Assembly (NCBI GenBank): GCA_014799475.1
Contig: JAAVHX010000008.1
Location: 1-62,357, forward strand
Source: Clostridiales bacterium
GTDB lineage: Bacteria > Bacillota > Clostridia > Oscillospirales > Oscillospiraceae
Reading direction: 5' to 3'
Length of the DNA stretch: 62,357 bases
The notes under the pieces are model-generated. The model did not search any database and had not been told where the DNA came from. It saw only the letters and a list, made by a program, of their open reading frames with translations. Below, in pieces: positions 38,702 to 48,049 of the stretch; the stretch's first letter is position 1, and every line of letters begins with the position of its first letter. Both the position numbers and the translations under genes were made by a program.

Positions 38702-39964
38702 ATGAAAGAGAGCACCATCGCCACCAAATTCATGATCGCCATCCTATGCCTGGGGGTGGCGGCATATCTGGCCGTCTACTTTTTCCGGGGGTGGGAGGAG
38801 GACCTGGTCACCACCTACGCCTACTCCTACTCTCTGGGCGTGGGCCAGGAGGCCACGGGCATCCTGGTGCGCGACGAGATCCCCCTGACCGGCTCGGGCG
38901 GCTACATGGATCAGATCATCGGCGAGGGGGCCAAGGCCGCCCGGGGCGACCCGGTGGTGCTGCTGTACAGCGACCCCTCCGCCCTCACCACCCGGCAGTC
39001 CATCCGCTCGCTGGAGGCGGAGATCGAGCAGCTTCAATACGCCCAGAGCGACCGCTCCCAGAGCGCCGACGCCGCCCGACTGGACGCCCAGGTCATCTCG
39101 TCCATTGTCTCCCTGCGCTCCCTGACTGCCGGGGGGGATCTGACCCTGCTGGAGGACTCCGCCCTCAACCTGCGCTCCATGGTGTTCCGGCGGGACTACA
39201 GCTACGGCAGCGCCGAGGCCGCGGGCCAGCTCTCCCAGCTCATCTCGGACAAGCAGTCCCAGCTGGCGCAGCTCAACCGTTCGCTGAACCAGGTGTCCAC
39301 CACCGTATACGCCCCCACCTCTGGCGTCTTTTCCGCCGGGGTGGACGGCTGGGAGCGGGCCGTCACCCCCGCCATGCTGGATGAGCTCACCGGCGACGAT
39401 CTGATCGCCCTTCTGGCGGAGCAGCACAGCCCAGACCCTCTGGCGGTGGGCAAGCTGGTCACCGGCTCCACCTGGTACTTCGCCGCCCTGCTGGACAGCG
39501 CCAACACCGGCCTCCAGTCGGGCAGGACGTACACCCTCACCTTCTCCGGGGACTACTTTGGACAGATCGACATGACCCTGGAGCGGATTTCCCTGGAGGA
39601 GGAGCGGACGCTGGCCATTTTCTCCTGTCGTTCCAACCTGGCGGACACCGCCATGCTCCGTGTCCAGACGGTGGACGTGGTCGTCCAGCAGCTGGAGGGC
39701 ATCCGCGTCCCCCGCAAGGCCCTGCGGGTCATTACGGAGACGGTGACCGACGAGGACACCGGCGTCTCCAGCCAGGTGAACCGCTACGGCGTGTTCTCCG
39801 TGGTCAGCTCCCAGGCGGAGTGGCAGGAGGTGGAGGTGCTGTACACCGACGACACCTATTATCTGGTTCGTCCTGTGAACCAGGACGCGGCCAAGCGCCT
39901 GCGGCCGGGGGACGAGATCATCCTCAACTCCTCCGGCATCTACAACGGGAAGGTGGTGCGCTGA
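38702..39964 (+). CDS. HlyD-like membrane adaptor in the division gene cluster
   Basis: The 420-residue protein has one N-terminal membrane helix (about 8-28). A split lipoyl/barrel-sandwich region follows: GQEATGILVRDEIPL early, VYAPTSGVFSAGVDG near 205. Coiled-coil helices lie between, and the C-terminal region contains IRVPRKALRV. This is the HlyD/membrane-fusion layout, yet no ABC or efflux transporter is near. It overlaps yggS by one shared base pair (TGATG) and precedes sepF and divIVA. A role in division or septal wall assembly is inferred from context. The ribosome site is weak. Confidence 0.75.
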   Translation: MKESTIATKFMIAILCLGVAAYLAVYFFRGWEEDLVTTYAYSYSLGVGQEATGILVRDEIPLTGSGGYMDQIIGEGAKAARGDPVVLLYSDPSALTTRQSIRSLEAEIEQLQYAQSDRSQSADAARLDAQVISSIVSLRSLTAGGDLTLLEDSALNLRSMVFRRDYSYGSAEAAGQLSQLISDKQSQLAQLNRSLNQVSTTVYAPTSGVFSAGVDGWERAVTPAMLDELTGDDLIALLAEQHSPDPLAVGKLVTGSTWYFAALLDSANTGLQSGRTYTLTFSGDYFGQIDMTLERISLEEERTLAIFSCRSNLADTAMLRVQTVDVVVQQLEGIRVPRKALRVITETVTDEDTGVSSQVNRYGVFSVVSSQAEWQEVEVLYTDDTYYLVRPVNQDAAKRLRPGDEIILNSSGIYNGKVVR

Positions 39965-40677
39965 TGGATTTACAGGAAAATATCCAAAAAGTCCGGGCGG
40001 AGCTGGACGCCGCCGCTGTCGCCGCCGGTCGGAATCCGGCGTCCGTCACCCTGCTGGCGGCCACCAAGACCCAGAGCTCGGACACCATCCGGGCCGCCAT
40101 TGCCGCCGGCATAACGGTGTGCGGCGAGAACCGTGTCCAGGAATTCACCGCCCACCTGGCGGACAACGCCTACCAGGGGGCGGCCGTCCACTTCATCGGC
40201 CACCTCCAGACCAACAAGGTGAAATACGTGGTGGGCAGGGTAGCGCTCATCCACTCCGTCTCCTCGGAAAAGCTGCTGCGCGTCATTGCAGCCCAGGCGG
40301 ACAAGCTGGGCTTGGTTCAGGATATTCTGCTGGAGGTCAATCTGGCGGGGGAAGGATCCAAGTCCGGCTTCACCCCAGAGGAGGCCCCGGACGCCGCCAG
40401 GCTGGCCGGGGAGCTGCCCGGCGTGCGGCTGCGGGGGCTGATGTGCATCCCTCCCGCCGCCGTCAATTCGGGGGGCAATCTCCCATTTTTTCAAAAATTA
40501 CATCAGTTGGCTGTTGACATAAGACGGGAAATAGTCCATAATGGTGAAGATATGGACGTGCTTTCCATGGGGATGAGCGGCGACTACGCGGATGCGGTCG
40601 CCGCGGGTTCCACTTGCGTCCGGGTGGGTTCCGCCCTGTTTGGCCCGCGCCCGCCTATGTTATCTACTCACGACTGA
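39964..40677 (+). CDS. YggS/YlmE PLP homeostasis protein
   Basis: The 237-residue TIM-barrel PLP-binding protein of the PLPBP family (YlmE in Bacillus) helps balance vitamin B6 and amino-acid pools. The PLP lysine is in LLAATKTQSS (K near 34), and GENRVQEF, HFIGHLQTNKVK and LSMGMSGDY are diagnostic. ATG 39964 overlaps the preceding stop. In Firmicutes it lies with sepF and divIVA, as here. Confidence 0.94.
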   Translation: MDLQENIQKVRAELDAAAVAAGRNPASVTLLAATKTQSSDTIRAAIAAGITVCGENRVQEFTAHLADNAYQGAAVHFIGHLQTNKVKYVVGRVALIHSVSSEKLLRVIAAQADKLGLVQDILLEVNLAGEGSKSGFTPEEAPDAARLAGELPGVRLRGLMCIPPAAVNSGGNLPFFQKLHQLAVDIRREIVHNGEDMDVLSMGMSGDYADAVAAGSTCVRVGSALFGPRPPMLSTHD

Positions 40678-40693
40678 AGGGAGACCCGTCTGT

Positions 40694-41149
40694 ATGAGCT
40701 TATTTGATGAACTCAAGCGCCTCGCCCGCCCCTACGAGGACGAGGATGAGGACGATTACGAGGAGGACTTCACCCCGGTAAACAACGTCAAGGACTTGCC
40801 CCGGGATCGGGATCGCGACCGTGACCGGGACATGGACCGCCGCAGCAACAAGGTGGTCAACATCCACACCACCACCCAGCTCCAGGTGGTGCTGGTCAGC
40901 CCCTCCCGGTTCGAGAACGCCTCCGAGATCGCCGACCATCTGCGGGACAAGCGCACCGTGGTGCTCAACCTGGAGCAGACGGACAAGAACATCGCCCGCC
41001 GCCTCATCGACTTTTTGTCCGGCGTGGCCTATGCCAACGAGGGCACCATCAAGAAGGTGGCGCTGTCCACCTACATCATCACCCCCTATAACGTGGAGAT
41101 CCTGGGCGATCTCATCGACGAGCTGGAAAACAACGGCCTGTATTTCTGA
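40694..41149 (+). CDS. sepF: Cell division protein SepF
   Basis: SepF binds FtsZ and the membrane and aligns FtsZ filaments at the septum. The 151 residues have the membrane-binding amphipathic start MSLFDELKRLARPYE. An acidic linker with an RDRDRDRDRD repeat follows, then the SepF core (about 62-150) with RTVVLNLEQTDKNIARRLIDF and an FLSGVAYA segment. The DR-repeat linker is a local oddity. GGAG is 10 bases upstream. Confidence 0.95.
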   Translation: MSLFDELKRLARPYEDEDEDDYEEDFTPVNNVKDLPRDRDRDRDRDMDRRSNKVVNIHTTTQLQVVLVSPSRFENASEIADHLRDKRTVVLNLEQTDKNIARRLIDFLSGVAYANEGTIKKVALSTYIITPYNVEILGDLIDELENNGLYF

Positions 41150-41169
41150 GACAAGGGGGAAACTGATCC

Positions 41170-41898
41170 ATGATGACTCCGCAGGAGGTGGCCAGCCACT
41201 CCTTTGCCAAGGCAACTCTGGGCGGCTATAACTTGGCCCAGGTGGACGAGTTTTTGGACGCGCTCACCGAGGACTATACCGCCCTGTACAACGAAAACGC
41301 CATTTTGAAGAACAAGCTGAAGGTGCTGTCCAACGAGGTGGAGGAGCACCGGGCCGCCGAATCCAGCGTGAGCAAGGCCCTGCTGGCCGCCCAGCAGCAG
41401 GCGGACTCCATCGTGGCTGCCGCGAAGCGGAAGCAGGACGAGCTGGTGGGCGAGGCGGAAAAGGGCGTCCAGGGCCGCATTGCCGAGCTGGAAAAGGCAG
41501 TAGCCGCCGAGGAATATCGCCTGAAAAAGGCCCAGGAGTCCACCGCCGCCTACGTGAAGAAGCTGGCCCAGGCCCACGAGGACGAGATGCTCTTCCTGTC
41601 CAGCCTGGGCGACCTGGTCCCGCCGGAGATGATGGCCGCGGCCGACGACCCCGCCGCTGACATCAAGGCCGCGCTGGATGCCCAGGTCCGCCAGGAGGAA
41701 GAGGCCGCGGCGCAGCAGGCAGCCGCGCCTCAACAGACAAAGCCCGCGCCCCGCCTTGTCGCGGTGGGCCCGGACGACGATGTGCCCCCCCTGCCGGACG
41801 ATTTCGTTCCCCAGGTACAGGAAGAGCTCGAGCTGGACCCGGACGCCACCCGGCGCTACTCCGACCTAAAGTTCGGCAAGGACTACCAGATCAAATAA
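41170..41898 (+). CDS. divIVA: DivIVA-family polar/septal coiled-coil protein
   Basis: The 242-residue DivIVA homologue senses negative membrane curvature at poles and septa. The N-terminal lipid-binding domain has SFAKATLGGYNLAQVDEFLDAL, followed by a long coiled coil (about 30-160). The tail is acidic and Pro-rich, ending DPDATRRYSDLKFGKDYQIK. It is last in the miaA-to-divIVA plus-strand run and is followed by a bidirectional terminator. Confidence 0.93.
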   Translation: MMTPQEVASHSFAKATLGGYNLAQVDEFLDALTEDYTALYNENAILKNKLKVLSNEVEEHRAAESSVSKALLAAQQQADSIVAAAKRKQDELVGEAEKGVQGRIAELEKAVAAEEYRLKKAQESTAAYVKKLAQAHEDEMLFLSSLGDLVPPEMMAAADDPAADIKAALDAQVRQEEEAAAQQAAAPQQTKPAPRLVAVGPDDDVPPLPDDFVPQVQEELELDPDATRRYSDLKFGKDYQIK

Positions 41899-41935
41899 TG
41901 GAAGCCCGCCCAGGATACCTGGGCGGGCTTTTTAT
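41899..41935. terminator. Bidirectional terminator between divIVA and purL
   Basis: GAAGCCCGCCCAGG-atac-CTGGGCGGGCTTTTT lies between two convergent genes. Confidence 0.9.
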
Positions 41936-41944
41936 CACTTCAAA

Positions 41945-44900
41945 TTATCTGAAATACAACGCGCCGGAATCGAAGATCGGCTGGAGCTTCTCGCCGGGGA
42001 CGTTCTTCGCCACGAACTCGCCCCGCCGCTCGCTGTGGCCCATCTTGCCGAACACCCGGCCGTCGGGGGAGAAGATACCCTCGATGGCGTGCAGGGAGCC
42101 GTTGGGGTTCACCGCGATGTCCATGGAGGGGATGCCCTGGGCGTCCACGTACTGGGTGGCCACCTGGCCGTTGGCGATCAGCCCGTCCAGCACCGCCTGG
42201 GGGGCCACGAAGCGGCCCTCGCCGTGGGACACGGGGATGGTGTGCAGATCGCCCACGTGGCTGAGGAGCATCCAGGGGGACTTCACCGAACAGACCCGGG
42301 TGGTGACATACCGGCTCTGGTGGCGGCCGATCAGATTATAGGTCAGGGTGGGGCTGTTTTCATCCGCCGGACGAATTTCGCCGTAGGGCACCAGCCCCAG
42401 CTTCACCAGCGCCTGGAAGCCGTTGCAGATGCCCAGCATCAGGCCGTCCCGGTGCTTCAAGAGGTCATGCACCGCGTCGGTGAGCCGGGGATTGCGGAAG
42501 AAGGATACGATCAGCTTGGCGGAGCCCTCCGGCTCGTCGCCGCCGGAGAAGCCGCCGGGCAGGAATACGATCTGCGCGTTCTTGATGGCCCGCTCCAGTT
42601 CCAGGGCGGACTGGGCCAGCCCGTCCGGGGTCAGGTTGCGGATGACCACGGTTTCCGCGTCCATCCCCGCCCGCAGGCAGGCCCGGACGGAATCGTACTC
42701 GCAGTTGGTGCCGGGGAACACGGGGATGACCACACGGGGACGGGCGATTTCGCCGTCGAACACGGCGGGGGAGCGGCGCTCCCAGGTGATGGTCTCCACC
42801 GGCTCAGGATCGCCCGCCTTTGTGGCGTAGACCTCCTCCAAGGTCTGCTCGTTGAGCTTCAGCAGCTCGTCGATGGAGGCGGAGTCGTTCTCGATGGTGA
42901 TGACGGGCTCGGCGGTGGTGACGCCAATACGCTTGGCGCAGGGTAAATCAACTTCTTCCGTCAGCTCGGCCACGATGACAAAGGGGGCAGGCTCGTTCCA
43001 GCTGTTCTTGTTAACGTCTTGGAATCCAATTCGGTTGCCAAAAGACATTTTTATCACTGCGTCAGCCTTACCGTTCTCTGCCACCCAGGCGGCTTTGACT
43101 TTCCCGGCTTGACAAAGCGTATGGAACGCATTCCAAACGCTGGTCAGGCTGTCTACTTCCAAGTTCATGCTGAATTGATATACCGGGTGCCCCGCCTCCT
43201 TGAATTCGGGGGAGAGCACGTCCCCGGCCTTGATGGGGGCGATGGCGAAGGAGATGAGCGTGGGCGGCACGTCCAGATCCATAAAGGAGCCGGACATGGA
43301 GTCCTTGCCGCCGATGGCGGCGGCGCCGTAGTCCAACTGGGCGTCCAGCGCGCCAAGCAGAGCCTGGAAGGGCTTGCCCCAGCGCTGGGGGTCGCTGCGG
43401 AGCCTCTCAAAGAACTCCTGCAAGGTCAGGTAGGCGTCCTTGTAATCCGCCCCCGCCGCCACCAGCTTGGCAATGGAGACGGTCACAGCATCGTAAGCGC
43501 CATAATAAGGGTTTATGGGCAGCTCGTCCGGGTCGCAGCCGTAGGCCATGACGCTGGCCTGGTCGGTCTCCTCCCCCGGCATGGTGGGCAGCAGCGCCGC
43601 CATGGCCTGGGCGGGGGTGGTCTGGTACTTGCCGCCAAAGGGCATCAGCACGGAGCCCGCGCCGATGGAGCCGTCGAACCGCTCCACCAGCCCCCGGCGG
43701 GAGGCGCACTTCAGGCTGGAAGCGGTTTTACGCAAATCCACATTGTAATCCGGTTCCTCCTCAGGTTCCTGTGCCGCCGGCACAGCGACCTTGGCGTGCT
43801 TCACCGCGCCGTTGGTGTTCAAAAACTCCCGGCTCAGATCGGCGATGGTCTGACCCTTCCAGGTCATGACCATCCGGGGGCTTTCGGTGACCACGGCCAC
43901 CCGGTACGCCTCCAGATTTTCCGCCCCGGCGGCAGCGATGAAGGCTTCCTCGTCCTCCTGAGCGACAACAACCGCCATACGCTCCTGGCTCTCGGAGATG
44001 GCAAGCTCAGTGCCGTCCAGACCGTCGTACTTCTTGCGCACCGCGTCCAGGTCGATCTCCAGCCCGTCGGCCAGCTCGCCGATGGCCACCGACACGCCGC
44101 CCGCGCCAAAGTCGTTACACCGCTTGATCATCCGGGTCACATCCCCATTGCGGAACAGCCGCTGGAGCTTGCGCTCCTCGGGGGCGTTGCCCTTCTGCAC
44201 CTCGCTGGCCATGGTGGCCAGCGACTTTTTGTTGTGGCTCTTGGAGGAGCCGGTGGCCCCGCCAATGCCGTCCCGGCCGGTGCGGCCGCCCAGCAGGATG
44301 ACTACGTCCCCGGGGGCGGGGCGCTCCCGGCGCACATGGCTGGCGGGGGCGGCGGCGACAACCGCGCCGCACTCCAGCCGCTTGGCGATGTAGCCGGGGT
44401 GGTACAGCTCGGCCACGTGGCCGGTGGCAAGGCCGATCTGGTTGCCGTAGGAGGAATAGCCCGCCGCGGCGGTCTGGGCGATCTTCCGCTGGGGCAGCTT
44501 ACCCTCCAGGGTCTCGCCGAGCGAGACCCTGGGATCGCCGCCGCCGGTGACCCGCATGGCCTGGTGGACGTAGGCCCGGCCGGACAGAGGGTCCCGGATG
44601 CAGCCGCCGATGCAGGTGGCCGCGCCGCCGAAGGGCTCGATCTCGGTGGGGTGGTTGTGGGTCTCATTCTTGAACATGAGCAGCCAGTCCTGCTCCTCGC
44701 CGCCCACGTCAGCATTGACGTGGATGGAGCAGGCGTTGATCTCCTCGCTCTCGTCCAGCTCCGGCAGGAGACCCCGCTTTTTGAGCACCTTCGTGCCGAT
44801 GGTGGCGATGTCCATCAGGGTCTGGGGGCGCTTTTTCGCTTTCTCCTCGCCGTACACCTCCGCCCGTGCGGCCAGATAGCGCTCATATGCCGCCTTGACT

Positions 44901-45649
44901 CGGGGATCGTCGATCTGAATCCCCTTCAAGTGGGTGGAAAAGGTGGTGTGGCGGCAGTGGTCGGACCAGTAAGTGTCCACCACCCGCACCTCGGTGATGG
45001 TGGGGTCCCGGCGCTCCCAGTCTCGGAAATAGTTTTGGAGGAATTTCAGATCGTCCAGGTCCATGGCCAGGCCCAGCTTGTCCAATAGGGCGGCCAGCTC
45101 GCCGCCGTCCAGCTCGGTAAAGCCGTCCAGCGTCTCCACCTTATTCGGCGTGTCATAGCTCTGGGCCAGCGTCTCGGGCTTGTCCATGGACGCCTCCCGG
45201 CACTCCACGGGGTTGATGAGGTAGGCGGATATTTTTTGCAGCTCCGGCACAGACAGCACGCCCTCCAACACGTACACCTTGGCGTAGGCAGCGAGGGGAC
45301 GCTCCCCGCCGGTCATGAGCTGGATACACTGGGCGGCGGAGTCCGCCCGCTGGTCAAACTGGCCCGGCAGGGCCTCCACCGCCAGCACGCTGTGGCTGCC
45401 GGCAGGATGGGGGAAGTCCCCGTCGTACACCGCGTCCACCTGGGGCTCGGAGAACACAGTCCCCTTGGCCTGCTCATAGACCTCGGTGTCAATGCCCTCC
45501 ACGTCGTAGCGGTTCAAAATGGTGACAGCGTTCAGGCCCTGGATGCCCAGCTGCTCCCGCAGATCCCGGCACAGGCCCCGGGCCTCCACATCGAAGCCGG
45601 GGCGCTTGCGGACAAAGCAGCGGAACACTTGGCTTTTGTTTTGGTTCAT
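41945..45649 (-). CDS. purL: Phosphoribosylformylglycinamidine synthase, single-chain
   Basis: PurL converts FGAR, ATP and glutamine to FGAM in purine synthesis. At 1234 residues it is the large fused form. It has the N-terminal PurS-like region, two AIR-synthase-type halves (VVDTYWSDHCRHTTF, FKNETHNHPTEIEPFGGA, GGRTGRDGIGGATGSS) and a C-terminal class I glutaminase with FPGTNCEYD, FLPGGFSGGDEP and the nucleophile in LGICNGFQALV. AGAAGGAG precedes the ATG. It is last in the run secA, GNAT, pgeF, solute-binding protein, purL. Confidence 0.95.
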   Translation of the reverse strand: MNQNKSQVFRCFVRKRPGFDVEARGLCRDLREQLGIQGLNAVTILNRYDVEGIDTEVYEQAKGTVFSEPQVDAVYDGDFPHPAGSHSVLAVEALPGQFDQRADSAAQCIQLMTGGERPLAAYAKVYVLEGVLSVPELQKISAYLINPVECREASMDKPETLAQSYDTPNKVETLDGFTELDGGELAALLDKLGLAMDLDDLKFLQNYFRDWERRDPTITEVRVVDTYWSDHCRHTTFSTHLKGIQIDDPRVKAAYERYLAARAEVYGEEKAKKRPQTLMDIATIGTKVLKKRGLLPELDESEEINACSIHVNADVGGEEQDWLLMFKNETHNHPTEIEPFGGAATCIGGCIRDPLSGRAYVHQAMRVTGGGDPRVSLGETLEGKLPQRKIAQTAAAGYSSYGNQIGLATGHVAELYHPGYIAKRLECGAVVAAAPASHVRRERPAPGDVVILLGGRTGRDGIGGATGSSKSHNKKSLATMASEVQKGNAPEERKLQRLFRNGDVTRMIKRCNDFGAGGVSVAIGELADGLEIDLDAVRKKYDGLDGTELAISESQERMAVVVAQEDEEAFIAAAGAENLEAYRVAVVTESPRMVMTWKGQTIADLSREFLNTNGAVKHAKVAVPAAQEPEEEPDYNVDLRKTASSLKCASRRGLVERFDGSIGAGSVLMPFGGKYQTTPAQAMAALLPTMPGEETDQASVMAYGCDPDELPINPYYGAYDAVTVSIAKLVAAGADYKDAYLTLQEFFERLRSDPQRWGKPFQALLGALDAQLDYGAAAIGGKDSMSGSFMDLDVPPTLISFAIAPIKAGDVLSPEFKEAGHPVYQFSMNLEVDSLTSVWNAFHTLCQAGKVKAAWVAENGKADAVIKMSFGNRIGFQDVNKNSWNEPAPFVIVAELTEEVDLPCAKRIGVTTAEPVITIENDSASIDELLKLNEQTLEEVYATKAGDPEPVETITWERRSPAVFDGEIARPRVVIPVFPGTNCEYDSVRACLRAGMDAETVVIRNLTPDGLAQSALELERAIKNAQIVFLPGGFSGGDEPEGSAKLIVSFFRNPRLTDAVHDLLKHRDGLMLGICNGFQALVKLGLVPYGEIRPADENSPTLTYNLIGRHQSRYVTTRVCSVKSPWMLLSHVGDLHTIPVSHGEGRFVAPQAVLDGLIANGQVATQYVDAQGIPSMDIAVNPNGSLHAIEGIFSPDGRVFGKMGHSERRGEFVAKNVPGEKLQPIFDSGALYFR

Positions 45650-45692
45650 GGTTTATTTCTCCTTCTCTGGGCGGAAACCTCCGCCGGAAAAA

Positions 45693-47240
45693 TCAACGAT
45701 TGGACGTGGTGGTCCACTCCTCCATCCGGTAGAAGGGGTTGGCCCGGGTGGGCTGGAGGCCGGACACCATCCCCCAGCGCACCAGCAGGGAGCCCCGCTT
45801 GAAGCATATGGGGGCGATGGGCGCGGCCTGGACGAACCGGGCCCACAGGGCCTTCGCGGCCTGGCCGCGCTCCTCCCCCTGGGCGGCTTTCCAAGTCTCC
45901 AGCGCCTGGACAAGCCCCCCATTCCCGCCGACGCCGTAGCTCAATGACCCGGTGAGCAGGGGGGAGGGGTCGAAGTCCCCGGTGAGCCGTACCTCGCCGA
46001 TGTAAAGGTCGAACTGCCCCGCGGTCAGGGCGGCGGTGTAATTGCTCCAGGACAGGGAGTTCACCGTGACGCTTACTCCCAGCTCGGTGAGGGCGGCGGC
46101 GACCGTGTCCGCCACCGCCTGGCGGCTCTCGTTGTCGCTGTTCACCAGCAGGGTGACGGCCAGCGGCACATTTCGGCGGTAGAGCAGGCCGTCCTCCTCA
46201 TTGCGCTCATACCCCGACTGGGCCAGCAGTTCGGCGGCCCCTTCCAGGTCGTAGTCCAGCAGGGCGGCGCTCTCCCCGTCATAGTCCCCGCACAGGGGGG
46301 AGACGGGCAGATTGGCGGGATCGGCGTGGCCGGACAGCAGCGTCCGCACCATACCCTCCCGGTCGATGGCCCGGGAGAACGCCTGCCGCACCAGCTCGGA
46401 CTGGCACGGCCCCCCGGTGGATCGGAAGCCCACAAACAGCATCGCGGTGGTGGGGTAGTCGCAGGTCTCATAGCTGCTGGAATAGCCCAGCGCGTAGGGG
46501 TCGGAGAACTCGGTGGTGACGGCGGTGACCGCCCCGCTGTCAAAGGAGGCGATGCGCTCATCCGCCCCGCTCACCGGGGTGAGCGGGATGGTGGCGTAGG
46601 GAAGGGCCGCCGCCCCGGCATTGTAAGGGTTGGTCTGAAGGTACAGGCGGTCGCCCGCCGCCTCGTATTGATAGTACCCCGTGCCCAGGGGGGCGGGGAC
46701 GTCCTCCCGCTCCAGCACCACGGGCACGTCCAGCAGGGCGGGCAGATCCCCGTTGGGCGCGGACAGATAGACCACCAGGGTGGCGTCATCCACCGCCGTC
46801 ACGTCGGTGATCTCCGCCAGCCGGGGCGCGTAGGAGGCGCTCGTCCGGGCGGCGTTCAGCGATGAGGCCGCGTACCGGGCGGAGACAGGGGTCCCGTCGG
46901 AGAACAGCGCCCCCGTATTCAAGGTGAAGCTCCAGCTGTACCCGTCCTCGCTGGGCGCGCCGGAGGCAGCCAGCACCGGCTGGGGGGAGAAGGAGTTGTC
47001 CAGCTCATACAGCCCCTGGTACACCAGCCCCGCCAGCTCCCGGTTCACCTGACTGTCCCCGGCGATGGGGTGGAGGGTGGCGGCGGGGTCATAGCCCAGG
47101 CTGAACCGCACCGCCTCCGGCGTCCGGGTAGGGGTTGGGGCGGGCGTCTCCGTGGGGGAGGGCAGGGGGGCCTCCTCCTGACAGCCCATCAGGGTCAGCC
47201 CCAGGCAGACCGCCAGCAGCAGGGCGAAAAACCGCCTCAT
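45693..47240 (-). CDS. Family 5 solute-binding lipoprotein, orphan
   Basis: The 515-residue extracytoplasmic protein has a signal ending in lipobox LTLMGC (Cys 20). A Pro/Thr-rich linker follows (PSPTETPAPTPTRTPEA), then an SBP_bac_5 fold as in peptide- or nickel-binding proteins (SWSFTLNTGALFSDGTPVSA, VRQAFSRAIDRE). No permease or ATPase genes adjoin it. The ATG overlaps the pgeF stop (ATGA) without its own ribosome site, so translation is coupled to pgeF. With a peptidoglycan-editing enzyme upstream, a muropeptide or peptide ligand is possible but unproven. Confidence 0.88.
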   Translation of the reverse strand: MRRFFALLLAVCLGLTLMGCQEEAPLPSPTETPAPTPTRTPEAVRFSLGYDPAATLHPIAGDSQVNRELAGLVYQGLYELDNSFSPQPVLAASGAPSEDGYSWSFTLNTGALFSDGTPVSARYAASSLNAARTSASYAPRLAEITDVTAVDDATLVVYLSAPNGDLPALLDVPVVLEREDVPAPLGTGYYQYEAAGDRLYLQTNPYNAGAAALPYATIPLTPVSGADERIASFDSGAVTAVTTEFSDPYALGYSSSYETCDYPTTAMLFVGFRSTGGPCQSELVRQAFSRAIDREGMVRTLLSGHADPANLPVSPLCGDYDGESAALLDYDLEGAAELLAQSGYERNEEDGLLYRRNVPLAVTLLVNSDNESRQAVADTVAAALTELGVSVTVNSLSWSNYTAALTAGQFDLYIGEVRLTGDFDPSPLLTGSLSYGVGGNGGLVQALETWKAAQGEERGQAAKALWARFVQAAPIAPICFKRGSLLVRWGMVSGLQPTRANPFYRMEEWTTTSNR

Positions 47241-48049
47241 AAAAGCTGGATGGCCGCGGCCATGGAGCCCCGGCTGGTGCCCAGCTTCCGGTGGCTCCAG
47301 AATTTGTCCGGATCGCAGGAGGTGCACACATGGCTCACGGCGATGTGCTCCGGGTCCAGCCCCGCCTGCTCCAGCCGCATGGCGTTGATGTTTTTCAGAT
47401 CCACGGCAAACTTGCCGTTCTCCTTGATCTTGATGTGGCGGAGAACCGCGGTGGACAGGGCGGCGGTCATGGCGTTGGGCACGTCCTCGTGGGTCTCGAA
47501 GCAGTCCGGGCCGATGCCCGGGCCGATGGCGGCCAGAATGTCCGCCGGGCGGCAGCCGTACACGTCCACCATCCGCTCCACAGCAGTGCTGGCGATGCCG
47601 GCGGCGGTGCCCCGCCAGCCCGCGTGGACGGCGGCGATCACCCGCCTCACCGGGTCGTAAAAGAGGATGGGGATGCAGTCGGCGGAGTAGACCACCAGCG
47701 CCACCCCGGGCAGGTCGGTCATCAGCCCGTCCGCCTCGTAGGCCGGCCTGTCATAGGGGTCGGCCTTCACGTCGGCGGTGGTGACGGTGCGCACCGTGCC
47801 GCCGTGGACCTGGTTGGTCGTGGCCAGCCGCTTCCCGTCCGCGCCGATGGCGGCGAAGAAGCGGCAGTAGTTCTCCCGGACGTGATCCGGGTCGTCCCCC
47901 CGGCTGACGCCCAGGTTCAGGGACTCCCACATCCCCTCCGACACGCCGCCCAGGCGGGTGGAAAAGCCGTGGGCCACCCCCCCGGCATCGTCAATGCTGT
48001 CGGCGCCGAAAAAGGTCACGCTGTTACGGGTGCGTTCCGTCAGTTCCAT
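47237..48049 (-). CDS. pgeF: Peptidoglycan editing factor PgeF (YlmD/YfiH)
   Basis: The 270-residue protein of the multicopper polyphenol-oxidase-like fold has the metal-site segments TTNQVHGGTV, VYSADCIPILFYDP and AAVHAGWRGTAAGIA, and SHRKLGTSRG near the end. YfiH-type enzymes correct L-Ser misincorporation in peptidoglycan precursors; purine nucleoside phosphorylase activity is reported for relatives. I chose ATG 48049 because AGGAG is 7 bases before it; two earlier ATGs are too close or lack a site. It overlaps the end of the GNAT gene. Confidence 0.92.
   Translation of the reverse strand: MELTERTRNSVTFFGADSIDDAGGVAHGFSTRLGGVSEGMWESLNLGVSRGDDPDHVRENYCRFFAAIGADGKRLATTNQVHGGTVRTVTTADVKADPYDRPAYEADGLMTDLPGVALVVYSADCIPILFYDPVRRVIAAVHAGWRGTAAGIASTAVERMVDVYGCRPADILAAIGPGIGPDCFETHEDVPNAMTAALSTAVLRHIKIKENGKFAVDLKNINAMRLEQAGLDPEHIAVSHVCTSCDPDKFWSHRKLGTSRGSMAAAIQLL

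Noticed and set aside
40794-40840. Short tandem repeat GATCGGGATCGCGACCGTGAC as a CRISPR-like or microsatellite locus
   Set aside because: It is coding repeats for the Arg-Asp linker of SepF, in frame, with no spacers.
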